Below, one piece after another: positions 12,278-21,400 of a stretch of DNA of 64,000 bases. The stretch lies in NCBI GenBank assembly GCA_014338405.1, contig JTDE01002054.1, positions 32,560 through 96,559 of the forward strand, in the 5' to 3' direction. The DNA is from Paragonimus skrjabini miyazakii (Eukaryota; Platyhelminthes; Trematoda; Plagiorchiida; Troglotrematidae). A program made the translations under genes and the position numbers. Position 1 is the stretch's first letter; every line of letters begins with the position of its first letter. The notes beneath the pieces are model-generated. The model did no database searches, had not been told where the DNA came from, and was given only the letters and a program-made list of their open reading frames with translations.

Positions 12278-12541
12278 GTTCTATCCGCGGATTTTGATGA
12301 AGATGAGTCTTCGTTTCTGCTCACAGTACAGTTAGAAAAGCCCGAAGAAATGAAGCGCCGCAAATCGTCAAATACGGACAAGGTGCGTAATCGTCCAATC
12401 AAATCGGCTGACTCGAGAAAATCTTCAGAACTTACAAAAGATCGCCAAGTAAGTGAACCTAAAAAGGACAATGCAACCCCAACGAAAGACACTAAGAAAG
12501 AGCAGACTGAAAGCCTGGATAAGAAGAAACTTGCCCCGAAA
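12278..12541 (+). CDS. exon of the unrecognised upstream gene, Lys/Glu/Ser-rich
   Basis: Begins after the acceptor TTCCTATTCAG and stays open to a stop at 12560-12562. A donor GTGAGA at 12542 (after CCG AAA) and a stronger one GTAAGT at 12449 (after CGC CAA) both leave phase 0, so the exon is 88 or 57 codons. The peptide opens VLSADFDEDESSFLLTVQLE, an acidic then hydrophobic start, and then becomes a highly charged tail (MKRRKSS, RNRPIKSADSRKSSELTKDR, SEPKKDNATPTKDTKKEQ) likely to be disordered, with several RxxS/KSS-type possible phosphorylation sites. It joins in phase with 805-1044 and with 13679-13789. I do not recognise the protein. Confidence 0.65.
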
Positions 12542-13678
12542 GTGAGAGTTGCAAATATTTAGTGATATAAACATAAAACAGTCATTATTTTGAACTAACA
12601 AGTGCTCCGGGTTTGATTGTTGGCAGCTTTTTGTAATGCTATTGTACCCAGGAATTTTGTTGAAATTTTTAAACCAATAATGGGCAATCATTGCACTTGA
12701 CGTCAACTGTATGACAAACAACATTCTGTAATGGACAGCTTAAAGTTTTCAGGGTGTGGTTTTCCTAGGTAGTATAATTATTGATAGTATGTAGGCTACG
12801 GTAAACCACTGGACAGATAGAACTTATATTTGTGGGTTTCATTTCAAACACTTTAAGTGTAAAACAAAGTTTCCAAGGTTGTTTAGTATCGTAGTTCTTC
12901 GGCTCACTAACTAAAAGTGGCTCACATGTTCTAGTCGTTTTGTCCGTCTGTATAGTGCCATCTCGTACTGACTACACCTCCTCCGAAACAACGAGGGAAG
13001 GTGGTTAATTCATCAGCTGTCTTCTGAGATGCGGCAAAGGCGTCTAGTGATCCAGCAACAGTAGAGTTTGCATACCATGTGTTTAACTCCTTAGACTATA
13101 GCGTACGGAACATAGGCATAGTCAAAGAGAAAACGTATATGAACCGTAGATGTTCGAATAACAGTTTCTGTCTAATCGACACACTGATCTTATGGGTGAC
13201 ATCGCAGTCAATCATGGTGTATTGATGAGGCTCCAAACTCCGCATCAACTACATGATCAGTAAAAATGCATACAGTTCAACGTAGTCAATGGAACTTAGA
13301 AAAAATCGACGGGCTTCTAGATGTTGAAGTGGTCGCGGTCTCTAGGTGAGTTATAATGCAAAACCATACTACAAAGTGTCCGGAAGCTAGGTGGACTGAT
13401 ATAGATATGAACTAAACTAGTCGTGATTAAGATAGACCATACACCAACCTCCTGTACAGTTTATTTTTATAAGAGGGCTAGTACATCAACAAATCATCCT
13501 TTGCCCAGAGAGTTATAGCCCCAAAACAATTGCTGACAAAATTTTGCAGGAATTTTCGTTCAAAAGGGTTAGCTTACATTGTCGAACTGTCGAACTGAGT
13601 TTTGCATTTCAAACTTGTTTCACGAGAATGGTTTATTTCATCTAAGTTTAACATCATGTTGTTTCATAAATGGTTCAG
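12542..13678. other. intron between two charged exons
   Basis: A 1.14-kb intron if the distal donor is used (1.23 kb from the donor at 12449). No other feature seen. It ends with the acceptor AATGGTTCAG. Confidence 0.55.
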
Positions 13679-13789
13679 AAAAAGGAAGATTCAGAACCAA
13701 AGAAAGACAAAAATGGGACGAGTGAAGAGCAATCAAAAAACTCCGACGATGATTCACAAGCACCCTATTATTCATCAGAAGAAGTTGAG
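13679..13789 (+). CDS. 37-codon charged exon of the upstream gene
   Basis: Acceptor ATGGTTCAG at 13670-13678 and donor GTACGA at 13790, phase 0 at both ends. The peptide is KKEDSEPKKDKNGTSEEQSK followed by NSDDDSQAPYYSSEEVE, so basic then acidic. SEPKKDK resembles SEPKKDN in the preceding exon, suggesting the two charged exons (or exon parts) arose by duplication and may be used alternatively. No downstream exon of this gene is certain. The next phase-0 acceptor I trust is annexin exon 2 at 15989. Confidence 0.65.
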
Positions 13790-14089
13790 GTACGATCATT
13801 TTATGTTTTTTGGCCTACACACGCAGTTGTCGTAGTAGATGTAGCTTTAAGGTTTTCTGGCAATACCGTAGTCATAGTGACGCACAAATGCGCGTTTCAC
13901 GCACTTATTACAAGCCAATCCAATTTGAAAGTCACGTGAATCCACGAGACGGAAGTGATTCGCACACAGCCCATCGATCGAAACGATTTAACCAATCAAT
14001 ACACAGACTGAACGGTTTTGCGAGTAAGACAAAATTTATTTCAACGCTGGTTCGCCTTCCAGCACACGTGTTAAGGCGTTCTTGTTGAA
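13790..14089 (+). promoter_or_regulatory. probable 5' flank and leader of the annexin PGY exon
   Basis: The annexin ATG at 14090 is preceded in frame by a stop (TAA, 14072-14074), so this exon cannot simply be a read-through of an upstream coding exon. A usable acceptor (TTCGCCTTCCAG, AG at 14061-14062) lies 27 bases before the ATG. It would suit a cis-spliced 5' UTR exon or spliced-leader trans-splicing, which is common in flatworms. No clear TATA box is seen. The transcription start is unknown. Confidence 0.35.
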
Positions 14090-14752
14090 ATGTATCCAAA
14101 TAACGATCTATCAGCATGGAATCTTGGTGGACCTGGCAGCAATCAGGGTCCATACCCGCCAGTAGGCTTTAATGACAACTCTCAGTTCCCTTATCCTGGG
14201 ACGACCTCAGGAGCTTATCCGAGTTCAGATCCTCAGGGTTTCCCGGCCGCAACTCCTGGGGGTTATCCAGGTGCAGCTTCTGGAGGTTATCCGGCACCAT
14301 CTTTCGGAGGATTTCCGCCAACCGACCCGTCATTTTATCCCGGCCCTGCACCCCAAGTTAACTTTCCAGGATCAGCCTATGAAATCGGTTATGGCAAGAC
14401 TTCTGCGCCATACGGATCTGCTGCAGGTGTGAATATCAGTCAACCCCGAACATCTTATCCAGGATCTCCACCAGAGCCGTTTGTTGCACCCGGTTTAGGT
14501 TACGATCCGTACAGTGCCGGATCACAGGTGGGTGGACAATACCCCAGTGGACCTCAGACAACTGGATGGGCGTCTGGTCAATCGGACATGGGGACAAGAT
14601 TAGTAGACGCAGTCAAGTTTTCAACAGGCAGTTCTGATCCTTATAGTCAGCCGTTTAGCTCACAGCCCACAAATTTATTTGGACAGGGAAGGAGTCAACA
14701 GATGCCGGGATTCCAACCAGGATTTCACTCACAAGCTCCCCAGGAAGATATT
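14090..14752 (+). CDS. ANX: annexin exon 1: Pro/Gly/Tyr-rich N-terminal tail
   Basis: First coding exon of an annexin, a calcium-dependent phospholipid-binding protein of the cytosolic membrane face. It encodes residues 1-221 and starts at ATG 14090 (MYPNNDLSAWNLGGPGSNQG). The tail is low-complexity, with many GGYP, GGFP, YPG and FYPG units, like the N-terminal regions of annexins A7 and A11, which mediate self-association and partner binding. The donor GTGAGT at 14753 follows QEDI in phase 0; without splicing the frame stays open to 14851, but that part loses the composition. Joined with exons 2-6 the protein is 536 residues, near the usual length of A7/A11-type annexins (about 470-510). The gene is on the + strand and spans about 14.1 kb. 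Confidence 0.9.
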
Positions 14753-15988
14753 GTGAGTTCATTTATGAGTCTGGTAATACTATTTGCAATCAAACTAGGA
14801 GGGGTAACAATGCAACAGTTAATTGAGTTTGGTGGGAACAGAACGGTATAAGCATACTAAAAGCTGAACGTGAGTACTCATCCTGCATCCTTATACAACG
14901 ATTAGAAGATTTTGAGAAACTCTCCTCCTCCTGAGAACCTCCAGATAACTAGCCAGTTGGGTGCGTTATTTCCAGTAGAAAGTTAATACGATGTAGATTA
15001 TACTCATTCCAAATTTATTTGGTATATCATGGTTTATTTATCACGATTCATTTGATAATGTCAACTTCTATCCACTACGGCTGAAATGAGTTTTCTTCGA
15101 AAGCTATCCCGACATTAATTGGTTGACCTTACAAACGGATGGGGTTCACTTTAGGATTTCCCGAAGTGCTCTTAGTAAAAGAGGTAAATGCGTTTTCTAA
15201 AGCTCTTCGTCCAAGAGCCCATGTTTGGTTGTATCCCAAAACATTCTAAATTAATTTACATAATGGATTGATCCAAAAATCTCCACTGTTCTCCCTCGAT
15301 TGACAGCCGGAACAAAACTGTTGTTGTGTAATTAACAAACTGAAGTGAATCTCAAATACAAATAATCTGATAATAAATAAAGATTAAACTAATATTTCTT
15401 ACAAGTGGCTTTTCAAATCTGTCAATCTAGAAGAGACACAACTGTCAGAGATCTTGACAATGTATTTAAGTCAGAGACAAAAATGTGGCATGTATTTAAC
15501 TAATTAAGTTGAAACGTCACTCATGCAGCTTCGAAACCTCAACTTTGAACCCGGTTCATCCGCCATCCTACTGTGTCGCATGGAATCTGCCATATGGTCC
15601 AGAAAATAAACTGCTCCCGAAGGATATCTTAAACAGTTAGAATTGGAATCTCCTAAAGCTGCTATCGTGCACTGAACCCTCATCAGCAGTCCAAATTGGG
15701 TCATGGACCTGTTCACATCGTTGCATACTCTAAGCTGCTCGGTGATTTGCAAATTCACTGTTAGCAACATCAACTGCAATTTGCGCTATTGATAATTTGA
15801 GCCCGGATTATACCGACTGTCTCAGCGTAGAACTGAACAGTCTGACAAAAGCTAGCCATTGGATTATTTTGTATGTCGGATGGCTACCCAACATGACTTT
15901 TCAGCTGAAATATTAATTTTGTTTTAGGTAGGCGAATGAATTCTATGTTGTATGCCTCTGTGCTAACATTCTTCCATTTTCTCAACAG
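14753..15988 (+). other. annexin intron 1
   Basis: A 1236-base GT-AG intron (GTGAGT ... TTTTCTCAACAG), phase 0. No element recognised inside; a short open frame on the - strand (15504-15779) has no motif. Confidence 0.8.
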
Positions 15989-16370
15989 TATGCTCCTACC
16001 CTGAAACCATATCCCAACTTCAATGCGACGGAAGATTGTGAGCGTCTACGTAAAGCCATGAAAGGAATGGGCACCGATGAGAAAACCATAATTGATATCA
16101 TGGGTCATCGTAGTTCGGACCAGCGGACGAAAATTGTGCTCCAGTTCAAGACCATGTATGGAAAAGATTTGATAAAAGAATTTAAATCAGAGCTGAGTGG
16201 TCACTTTTACGAAGCTGTTGAGGCATTGTGCTATTCACCGGCAGATTTCGATGCGATGCAATTGCGTAAAGCTGTCAAAGGAGCTGGTACCGACGAAGAC
16301 GCACTGATTGAGATTGTTTGTTCACGTACAAACGAGCAGATAAGACAGATCAAGGAAGCCTATGCACGAA
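15989..16370 (+). CDS. ANX: annexin exon 2: repeat 1 and first half of repeat 2
   Basis: Encodes residues 222-348, starting YAPTLKPYPNFNATEDCERL. Repeat 1 has the type II calcium loop KGMGTDE (246-252) and its acidic cap in KSELSG (Glu289), 40 residues after the loop Gly. Repeat 2 begins with KGAGTDEDALIEI (318-330). The order and wording (IVLQFKTMYGKDLIKEFKSE) are close to vertebrate annexin A11. Acceptor CTCAACAG precedes 15989; donor GTAAGT at 16371 leaves phase 1. It is phase-compatible with exon 1 and also with the upstream exon ending at 13789. Confidence 0.95.
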
Positions 16371-18753
16371 GTAAGTAGATGATATTCTGTTAAAAACAGT
16401 AACGTCTATGGATGATGCATTATGGTAAATTTATTAAATGCGACGCGATACATTCGCAAAATTCCGGATTTTAGCTGGATTCGAACCAGTCAATAATCGT
16501 AGCCCTTACGTGGAATATACTCTAACAGCTAAGACTAGGAGCTCATGTCAAATCCATTGCCTAAGCATTTTACTAGTTATTTGTTTGATGTCATAAAATT
16601 TGGCATTTGTGGAAACACTACTGGTAGGATATACTTGTGAATTAATTAAACGCGCTTCTTCAATTTTACCCCAACTTCATTACGGTTCGGCTGTAATTCA
16701 TCGGAGGAATTGATTCACGTTAAGTCATTATGTCAAACAGGACAATCGTAATCACCTGTTGCAGGAGTAAACAAGTAGTCTCTTCTTGTGAGTTTGATGT
16801 AGATGAATCATCAAATTCATTCAGAATTTGGCTACAACGTTACGTATTAACTCACTTTCCGTAAGTTCGAAAGATTCTTTATTTAACCAAATCCCGAAGT
16901 GTCACTGTCGCCAATTTTAGCTATTAAGTGGATCGGCTTACTGTACAAGTTGCGAGTGAATCACTGGCCAAGTCTTTCATGCTATCTCATCCAATAACCT
17001 ACAAAATAACCGTGGCTGTGATACATCTATCAATCAGGCATCGGTTCTGACTAACAGCACAGAGAACAGCCGGTTCCCAGTGCGCTGGTTACAGTGTACT
17101 GTATACTCACTAACTCGAAGTAGGCACGTTGACCAGTAATCGACCGATCGATCAATCGATTGAACTTTAATAAATCAACACTACAGTAAGTCGTTGAGAA
17201 TTTGGATTGTTATTACGACAAATGATCGTAGTTGATCGCCAATTACACATCCAAACAAACGGTCAGATTGACTCATCCCAGCCACCTGGATCATCTTTCT
17301 TTTGCAGTAGAGCAGTGGTAGCGTTACTGATTGAAATCAAGAAGGAAGTTACAGACTCTCCCCTACAGGCGGGCAGGCAAACTGATCACCCGTGCTTACA
17401 GTATGATCCAGGCGGGTCACCTAACACATTTGGAGTGAATGTGGAACACATCAGGCAAGTTCTAAGTTGGAGAAGAGAGACTGGTGTTACGAAAGATAAT
17501 CTAGTTTTCAGATGTAGGGACGAAAAAAGATAGATCACGATATAAAGGTCACTAGAATAGTTGGAAGTTCACAATGTGTATGTGCTCCGGTGTCTGTGCT
17601 GCACGGTAATAAGAGAGAATAACGTAAAGGAATTGCAAACAGGATGAAGACAAACAAACAAGCGCATGAATAACCGCAGAATAAGCCAAGTTAATTAGAA
17701 TAGAGCAGTAGAATTGTGACTATGGAGTAGTATTGGGTCAATAGTTGATGAGTTGTTATCGTTGACAGCGGAGATCGTGTTGCAAGTCATAGTTGTTCTG
17801 AGGGCCGGGCTGATTAGAGATTCGAACCAGTTGCATTAGTTTACCATCCTTTAAAATCGTCTACCGTTTGTGTCTTCGGGACGGATTTAGGCGGTTTGTT
17901 ACAGATTGGACATCCCTCAACACCACACTTCGGATAACTCATTTAGTGTTACAATTTTAACGACTGACTTCCATGTCAGCGAATCGTACAAAGTGTAACA
18001 CTAGGTTACAGAGGATTTGACGGCTGATGAATTCTGTTCACATCGAGTGTAGCGTGAAACCTACCGAAGTAGAAAGCAGCATGAGTGTAGGTCAGCTTTA
18101 TATACAGTAAGAAACGGGTAATTACCAAAAACTTCGAGGCGTGTAATACCAGTGATTAACTGTTAGTGGTTATTATCTCACAAGACATGAAACAGTGAAT
18201 TTTCAATTTCCATTATTGTGATAACATATGGGTATTTATTGAATTCGTGACATGTAGCCAACAAGCGACTTATAGTGACTTAGCCAACTTTCCGGATGGT
18301 TAGGAATCATTCGCGAGCGGGTTATAAAATGCCCTTCTCAGCCGTATTCGTGTACGATTGTTAATCCTACATGTACGTATCACGCACTGTCACCACAGAT
18401 TAATCCTACCGCAGCCTTTGTTTGTTTGATGTAAGTTAAGCACAGCAATGATGTCACTGTATGGTGAATCAGAAAACCCCGTCAAATTCAAAGATCTTGT
18501 TCACTAATTCCCAATAAAAATGAGCTAGTTATTGAAAATACGTACCCAAGCAGTGTAGAATTGATTCGCATCAACGAAGGAGGAGGACAACGTGTAGACT
18601 ATGTGTCGGTTACCATATTTTTATGGTTACATAGTTTATGATATACCCATTTTAAATTGCTCCACTAGATGGAAGTGTCGACTAAGCTGTTATCGTTAAT
18701 AGAATGAAAAATCGTTTATAACGCTCAGTTAAAGTTTATATTGACCTTTTCAG
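16371..18753 (+). other. annexin intron 2
   Basis: A 2383-base intron (GTAAGT ... CCTTTTCAG), phase 1. It contains the tRNA-like repeat at 16467-16545. A 108-codon open frame at 17207-17533 (+) has no recognisable motif. Confidence 0.8.
16467..16545 (-). repeat. tRNA-derived repeat (SINE head) or tRNA pseudogene
   Basis: On the - strand a box B-like T arm CTGGTTCGAATCCAG (16474-16489) is preceded by TAGCTGTTAGAGTA (about 16519-16533), which fits a box A. The spacing is tRNA-like, but the acceptor stem does not close, so I do not call a functional tRNA. A related sequence with GATTCGAATCCAGCC followed by a similar AT-rich tail lies at 61420-61500, which argues for a SINE family. Confidence 0.5.
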
Positions 18754-18940
18754 TTTTCCCTGGGCGTAATTTGGAAACGGATGTCAGCAATGACACCTCA
18801 AGACATTTCAAGAGAGTTATGATAAGCCTTCTTCAAGCAAACCGAGATGAGAACCCCAACGTGGATCGAGAGGCTGCGCGACGCGACGCTGAGGAGCTCT
18901 ATCGAGCAGGGGAGAAGAAACTGGGGACTGACGAGTCCAA
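18754..18940 (+). CDS. ANX: annexin exon 3: end of repeat 2 and start of repeat 3
   Basis: Encodes residues 349-410 and two bases of the next codon. It begins IFPGRNLETDVSNDTSRHFK; the acidic cap of the repeat 2 calcium site is Asp362 in NDTS. The usual Gly after DTS is Arg365 here, a departure from the near-invariant DTSG motif. The hallmark linker SLLQANRDEN and then the repeat 3 loop GEKKLGTDES follow. Acceptor CTTTTCAG, donor GTAAGT at 18941, phase 2. Confidence 0.95.
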
Positions 18941-19472
18941 GTAAGTAGTACTCCGACGGTAAAAGACATTTTAAAAATTGGTCTAGCTATCCGGTTAAAC
19001 TCCACTTTAGTTGAAAAATGTTGCTGATCGTGGCGGAGGGTTGGTCATCATTACATATATGAGTTTCATACACAATTAACATAATGGTTTCGGTCTAACT
19101 AAATAAACTCAGCATGAAAAACATGCGATTTGGGATGCTTTTCGAGATGAATGGTACTCTCTGTGAACTTCTCTAATAAAATAACTTGCATGATGCTAAC
19201 TGGCATAATATTTTGTGAAACAACTGTAAGCAAGTATATGTGACTTGGTTAGAGGAGAAAGGCCCTTAACAAAATGAAACACGGTTCCGAAGGCCAGCAG
19301 TGCAACTGTGGGGTAAACACTGAGTGTGTGGACAAAGTCACCAACGTTGTTTCACTAGCAACAACAACAGCTTGGTAAGCTAGGCAACATGTGTATAAAA
19401 TTGCACATTGTATCATGCAAGTTATTGTAATTATTTTCAGTTTAACAATACAAACTTTTTTCCTTTACACAG
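18941..19472 (+). other. annexin intron 3
   Basis: A 532-base intron, phase 2 (GTAAGT ... CCTTTACACAG). Nothing else seen. Confidence 0.85.
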
Positions 19473-19615
19473 ATTCAATATGATTTTGGCAGCCAAATCG
19501 TTTGCACATTTACGTCTCGTATTTGAGGAGTATGCCAAAGTGAGCAAAAATGATATTGAAAAGGCTCTGAAGTCAGAAATGAGCGGTGATTTGTTGAAAT
19601 CAATGTTAGCAATTG
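19473..19615 (+). CDS. ANX: annexin exon 4: body of repeat 3
   Basis: Encodes residues 411-458 (KFNMILAAKSFAHLRLVFEE ...) and one base of codon 459. The split Lys411 codon restores the DESKFN motif typical of repeat 3. The acidic cap residue is Glu446 in SEMSGDL. Donor GTGAGT at 19616, phase 1. The downstream frame stays open only to 19632. Confidence 0.95.
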
Positions 19616-21190
19616 GTGAGTTTGGCCCGTGAATTGTTTTTCGTAATGTTTAAGTCCAGGTTGAATGTGGTATGTCATTCTGCAAAGTGATCTACGTAGT
19701 TTTGATTATTGACTTACTTACTACCGACTAGAAAGATTCTATTTCGCCATAGTACTAGCATGCCTGTGACTGGAATCTCCTGCCATGCTGAATGGTTTTC
19801 CCAGTATGCGGTAATGGTGACCACAAGGTCATTAACCTGGAAATTTGCAATCATTAAGAATAGTTAAAGGTCGGCATCTGATGACCCCATATAGTTGTCA
19901 AGCTACTGGAGACTTTGAAAACGAATGCGTGATACAGCAAGCAATCTGCTTCCCACAGAGTTTGTGGACAAACGATCGTAGGCTGCTCAGTTTTAGCGGT
20001 TGACTGAAGTTTTTGACCTAAACCTTCTTGACTGAAAAAACTAGGTATTATCTTGGACTTCAAGTCCCATGCATGAGTCGGATTTCACCCGAGGTAGGAT
20101 TATAACTGGCGTTATATATCATGGGAACTGAACAAAAGGAAACATGAAATTTAGTCACAAAGCATTTCACACCATTTGGGTTCTGCTTCCTCAACACTTG
20201 TATTTGATACTTTGGAATACATCTAGTGCGTGTCCAGTCGATCATGTTTTGGGTAACCGCTGAGTAATTTGATGCTCGGTCTTAATATACACTTGACCCC
20301 AAGATCATTCATGCATTCACTCAAACCGTCTTTGAATTGACTACAGTGTGAAAATGCGCTGCTTTTATACGCAAACCTATTATCAATTACAACTGTGTGG
20401 AAAAATTAGATAGTGCAATAAGCAAACATTTTTACTATAAGCAATTAAAAAAGTATAAGGCAAATCGTATGTACAGCTTTGGACTGCAAACCTTGCAACT
20501 TTCACAAATGTTATGTTATTTGTAATAAGTTTGAACAAACTGTGTAAGGTGTAACGATAAAGTTTTTGTTAGACGGGAACGATGAGATATCAAACCAAAG
20601 CTTTTGTATTTTTATGAGGCAAACCTTGAGCGTATTATCAATGAGATAAAATTTATCAATTTTGGCCATGGCACCAATTCAACGAATACGAAGTGTCTGA
20701 CTATTTAAACGATAGAGCATTAATGCTGGTTATGGCTTCTTTCATGACCTGAGCTGTCCAGAAGAAGGCTACTTTGGAATGGCCGAATACATGTAAATTC
20801 TTTTTATTGATGTCTGATGACCGTCGACATTGGTCACAGTTGGCTATAATCAATCGTATGTCAGATTTGCAAGTTGGCTGCACTTGAGCGCATTCTGATG
20901 CAGGCAACTGAGGCGTTTTATGTCATATTAGTCAGTTCCTAACCTTAAACGCTGATTTTACTGAGATAAATTGAGACATAGAACATTGTTTGAGGCGAGA
21001 GGTTTTGTTAACTTAGCGTCACTAAATTAACAGTAGCGAAAAAATGAGACAGCGAAAAAGGATTTTTTGGCTAGTAGACGCATGTTAAGACAAGGTGTAC
21101 ACTTTTTAACAGCAACCCCAGCAACCTCACAATAGGCATGATCGAATAGTCAAATTCAAACGCTCGACCACAACCTTGTATGAATAGTAT

Positions 21191-21400
21191 TCAGGTTGCC
21201 CGCGGTTAGCACGCTAATCTAACAAGCACGAGGGTCGGAGTGCAAACTCCGATCCGGACAAGGATATACGCTACTGATGAGCTTTAATAAGAGCGAAACT
21301 CGAGCCCGGCGCTTCCTTTCAAAAAGGGCTAACCGAAACGCTGAGCAAAGCCATGTTGATCAGAGCTCACCAGCTGGCGCTATGTGCACAAAAGTGGTTG
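21191..21400 (+). mobile_element. tRNA-derived SINE carrying a hammerhead core (Sm-alpha-like)
   Basis: The 5' part is tRNA-like: GCGGTTAGCACGCTAATC (box A region) and a T-arm-like hairpin TCGGAG TGCAAA CTCCGA (box B region, 21234-21251). It is followed by a complete hammerhead catalytic core (see ncRNA entry) and then CGGCGCTTCCTTTC and CTAACCGAAACGCTGAGC. A pol III-type promoter joined to a hammerhead ribozyme is the architecture of the schistosome Sm-alpha SINE-like retroposons. Boundaries are approximate. A second, decayed copy with the same order lies at 31250-31440. Confidence 0.75.
21262..21316 (+). ncRNA. hammerhead ribozyme (type I-like), probably impaired
   Basis: Core 1 CTGATGA (21274-21280) is followed by stem II GCTTT-AATA-AAGAGC (five pairs, one of them a wobble) and core 2 GAAA (21295-21298), all at canonical spacing. 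Stem III would be the short ACTC/GAG. The cleavage triplet, normally GTC, reads GCC (21304-21306), which breaks the A15.1-U16.1 pair. Stem I can form CGC/GCG and GGA/TCC, but the pair next to the core is A-C. Catalysis is therefore expected to be weak or absent. Confidence 0.7.

Noticed and set aside
17207..17533. 108-codon frame in annexin intron 2
   Set aside because: No motif, no splice signals that would join it to the annexin in phase, and the annexin repeat is complete without it.
17815..17845. Box B-like GGTTCGAATCTC on the - strand
   Set aside because: The T arm does not close and there is no box A or common tail with the other tRNA-like repeats.
20035..20105. tRNA-like box B on the - strand (GGGTGAAATCC)
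   Set aside because: No box A at suitable distance and no T-arm stem of tRNA length.
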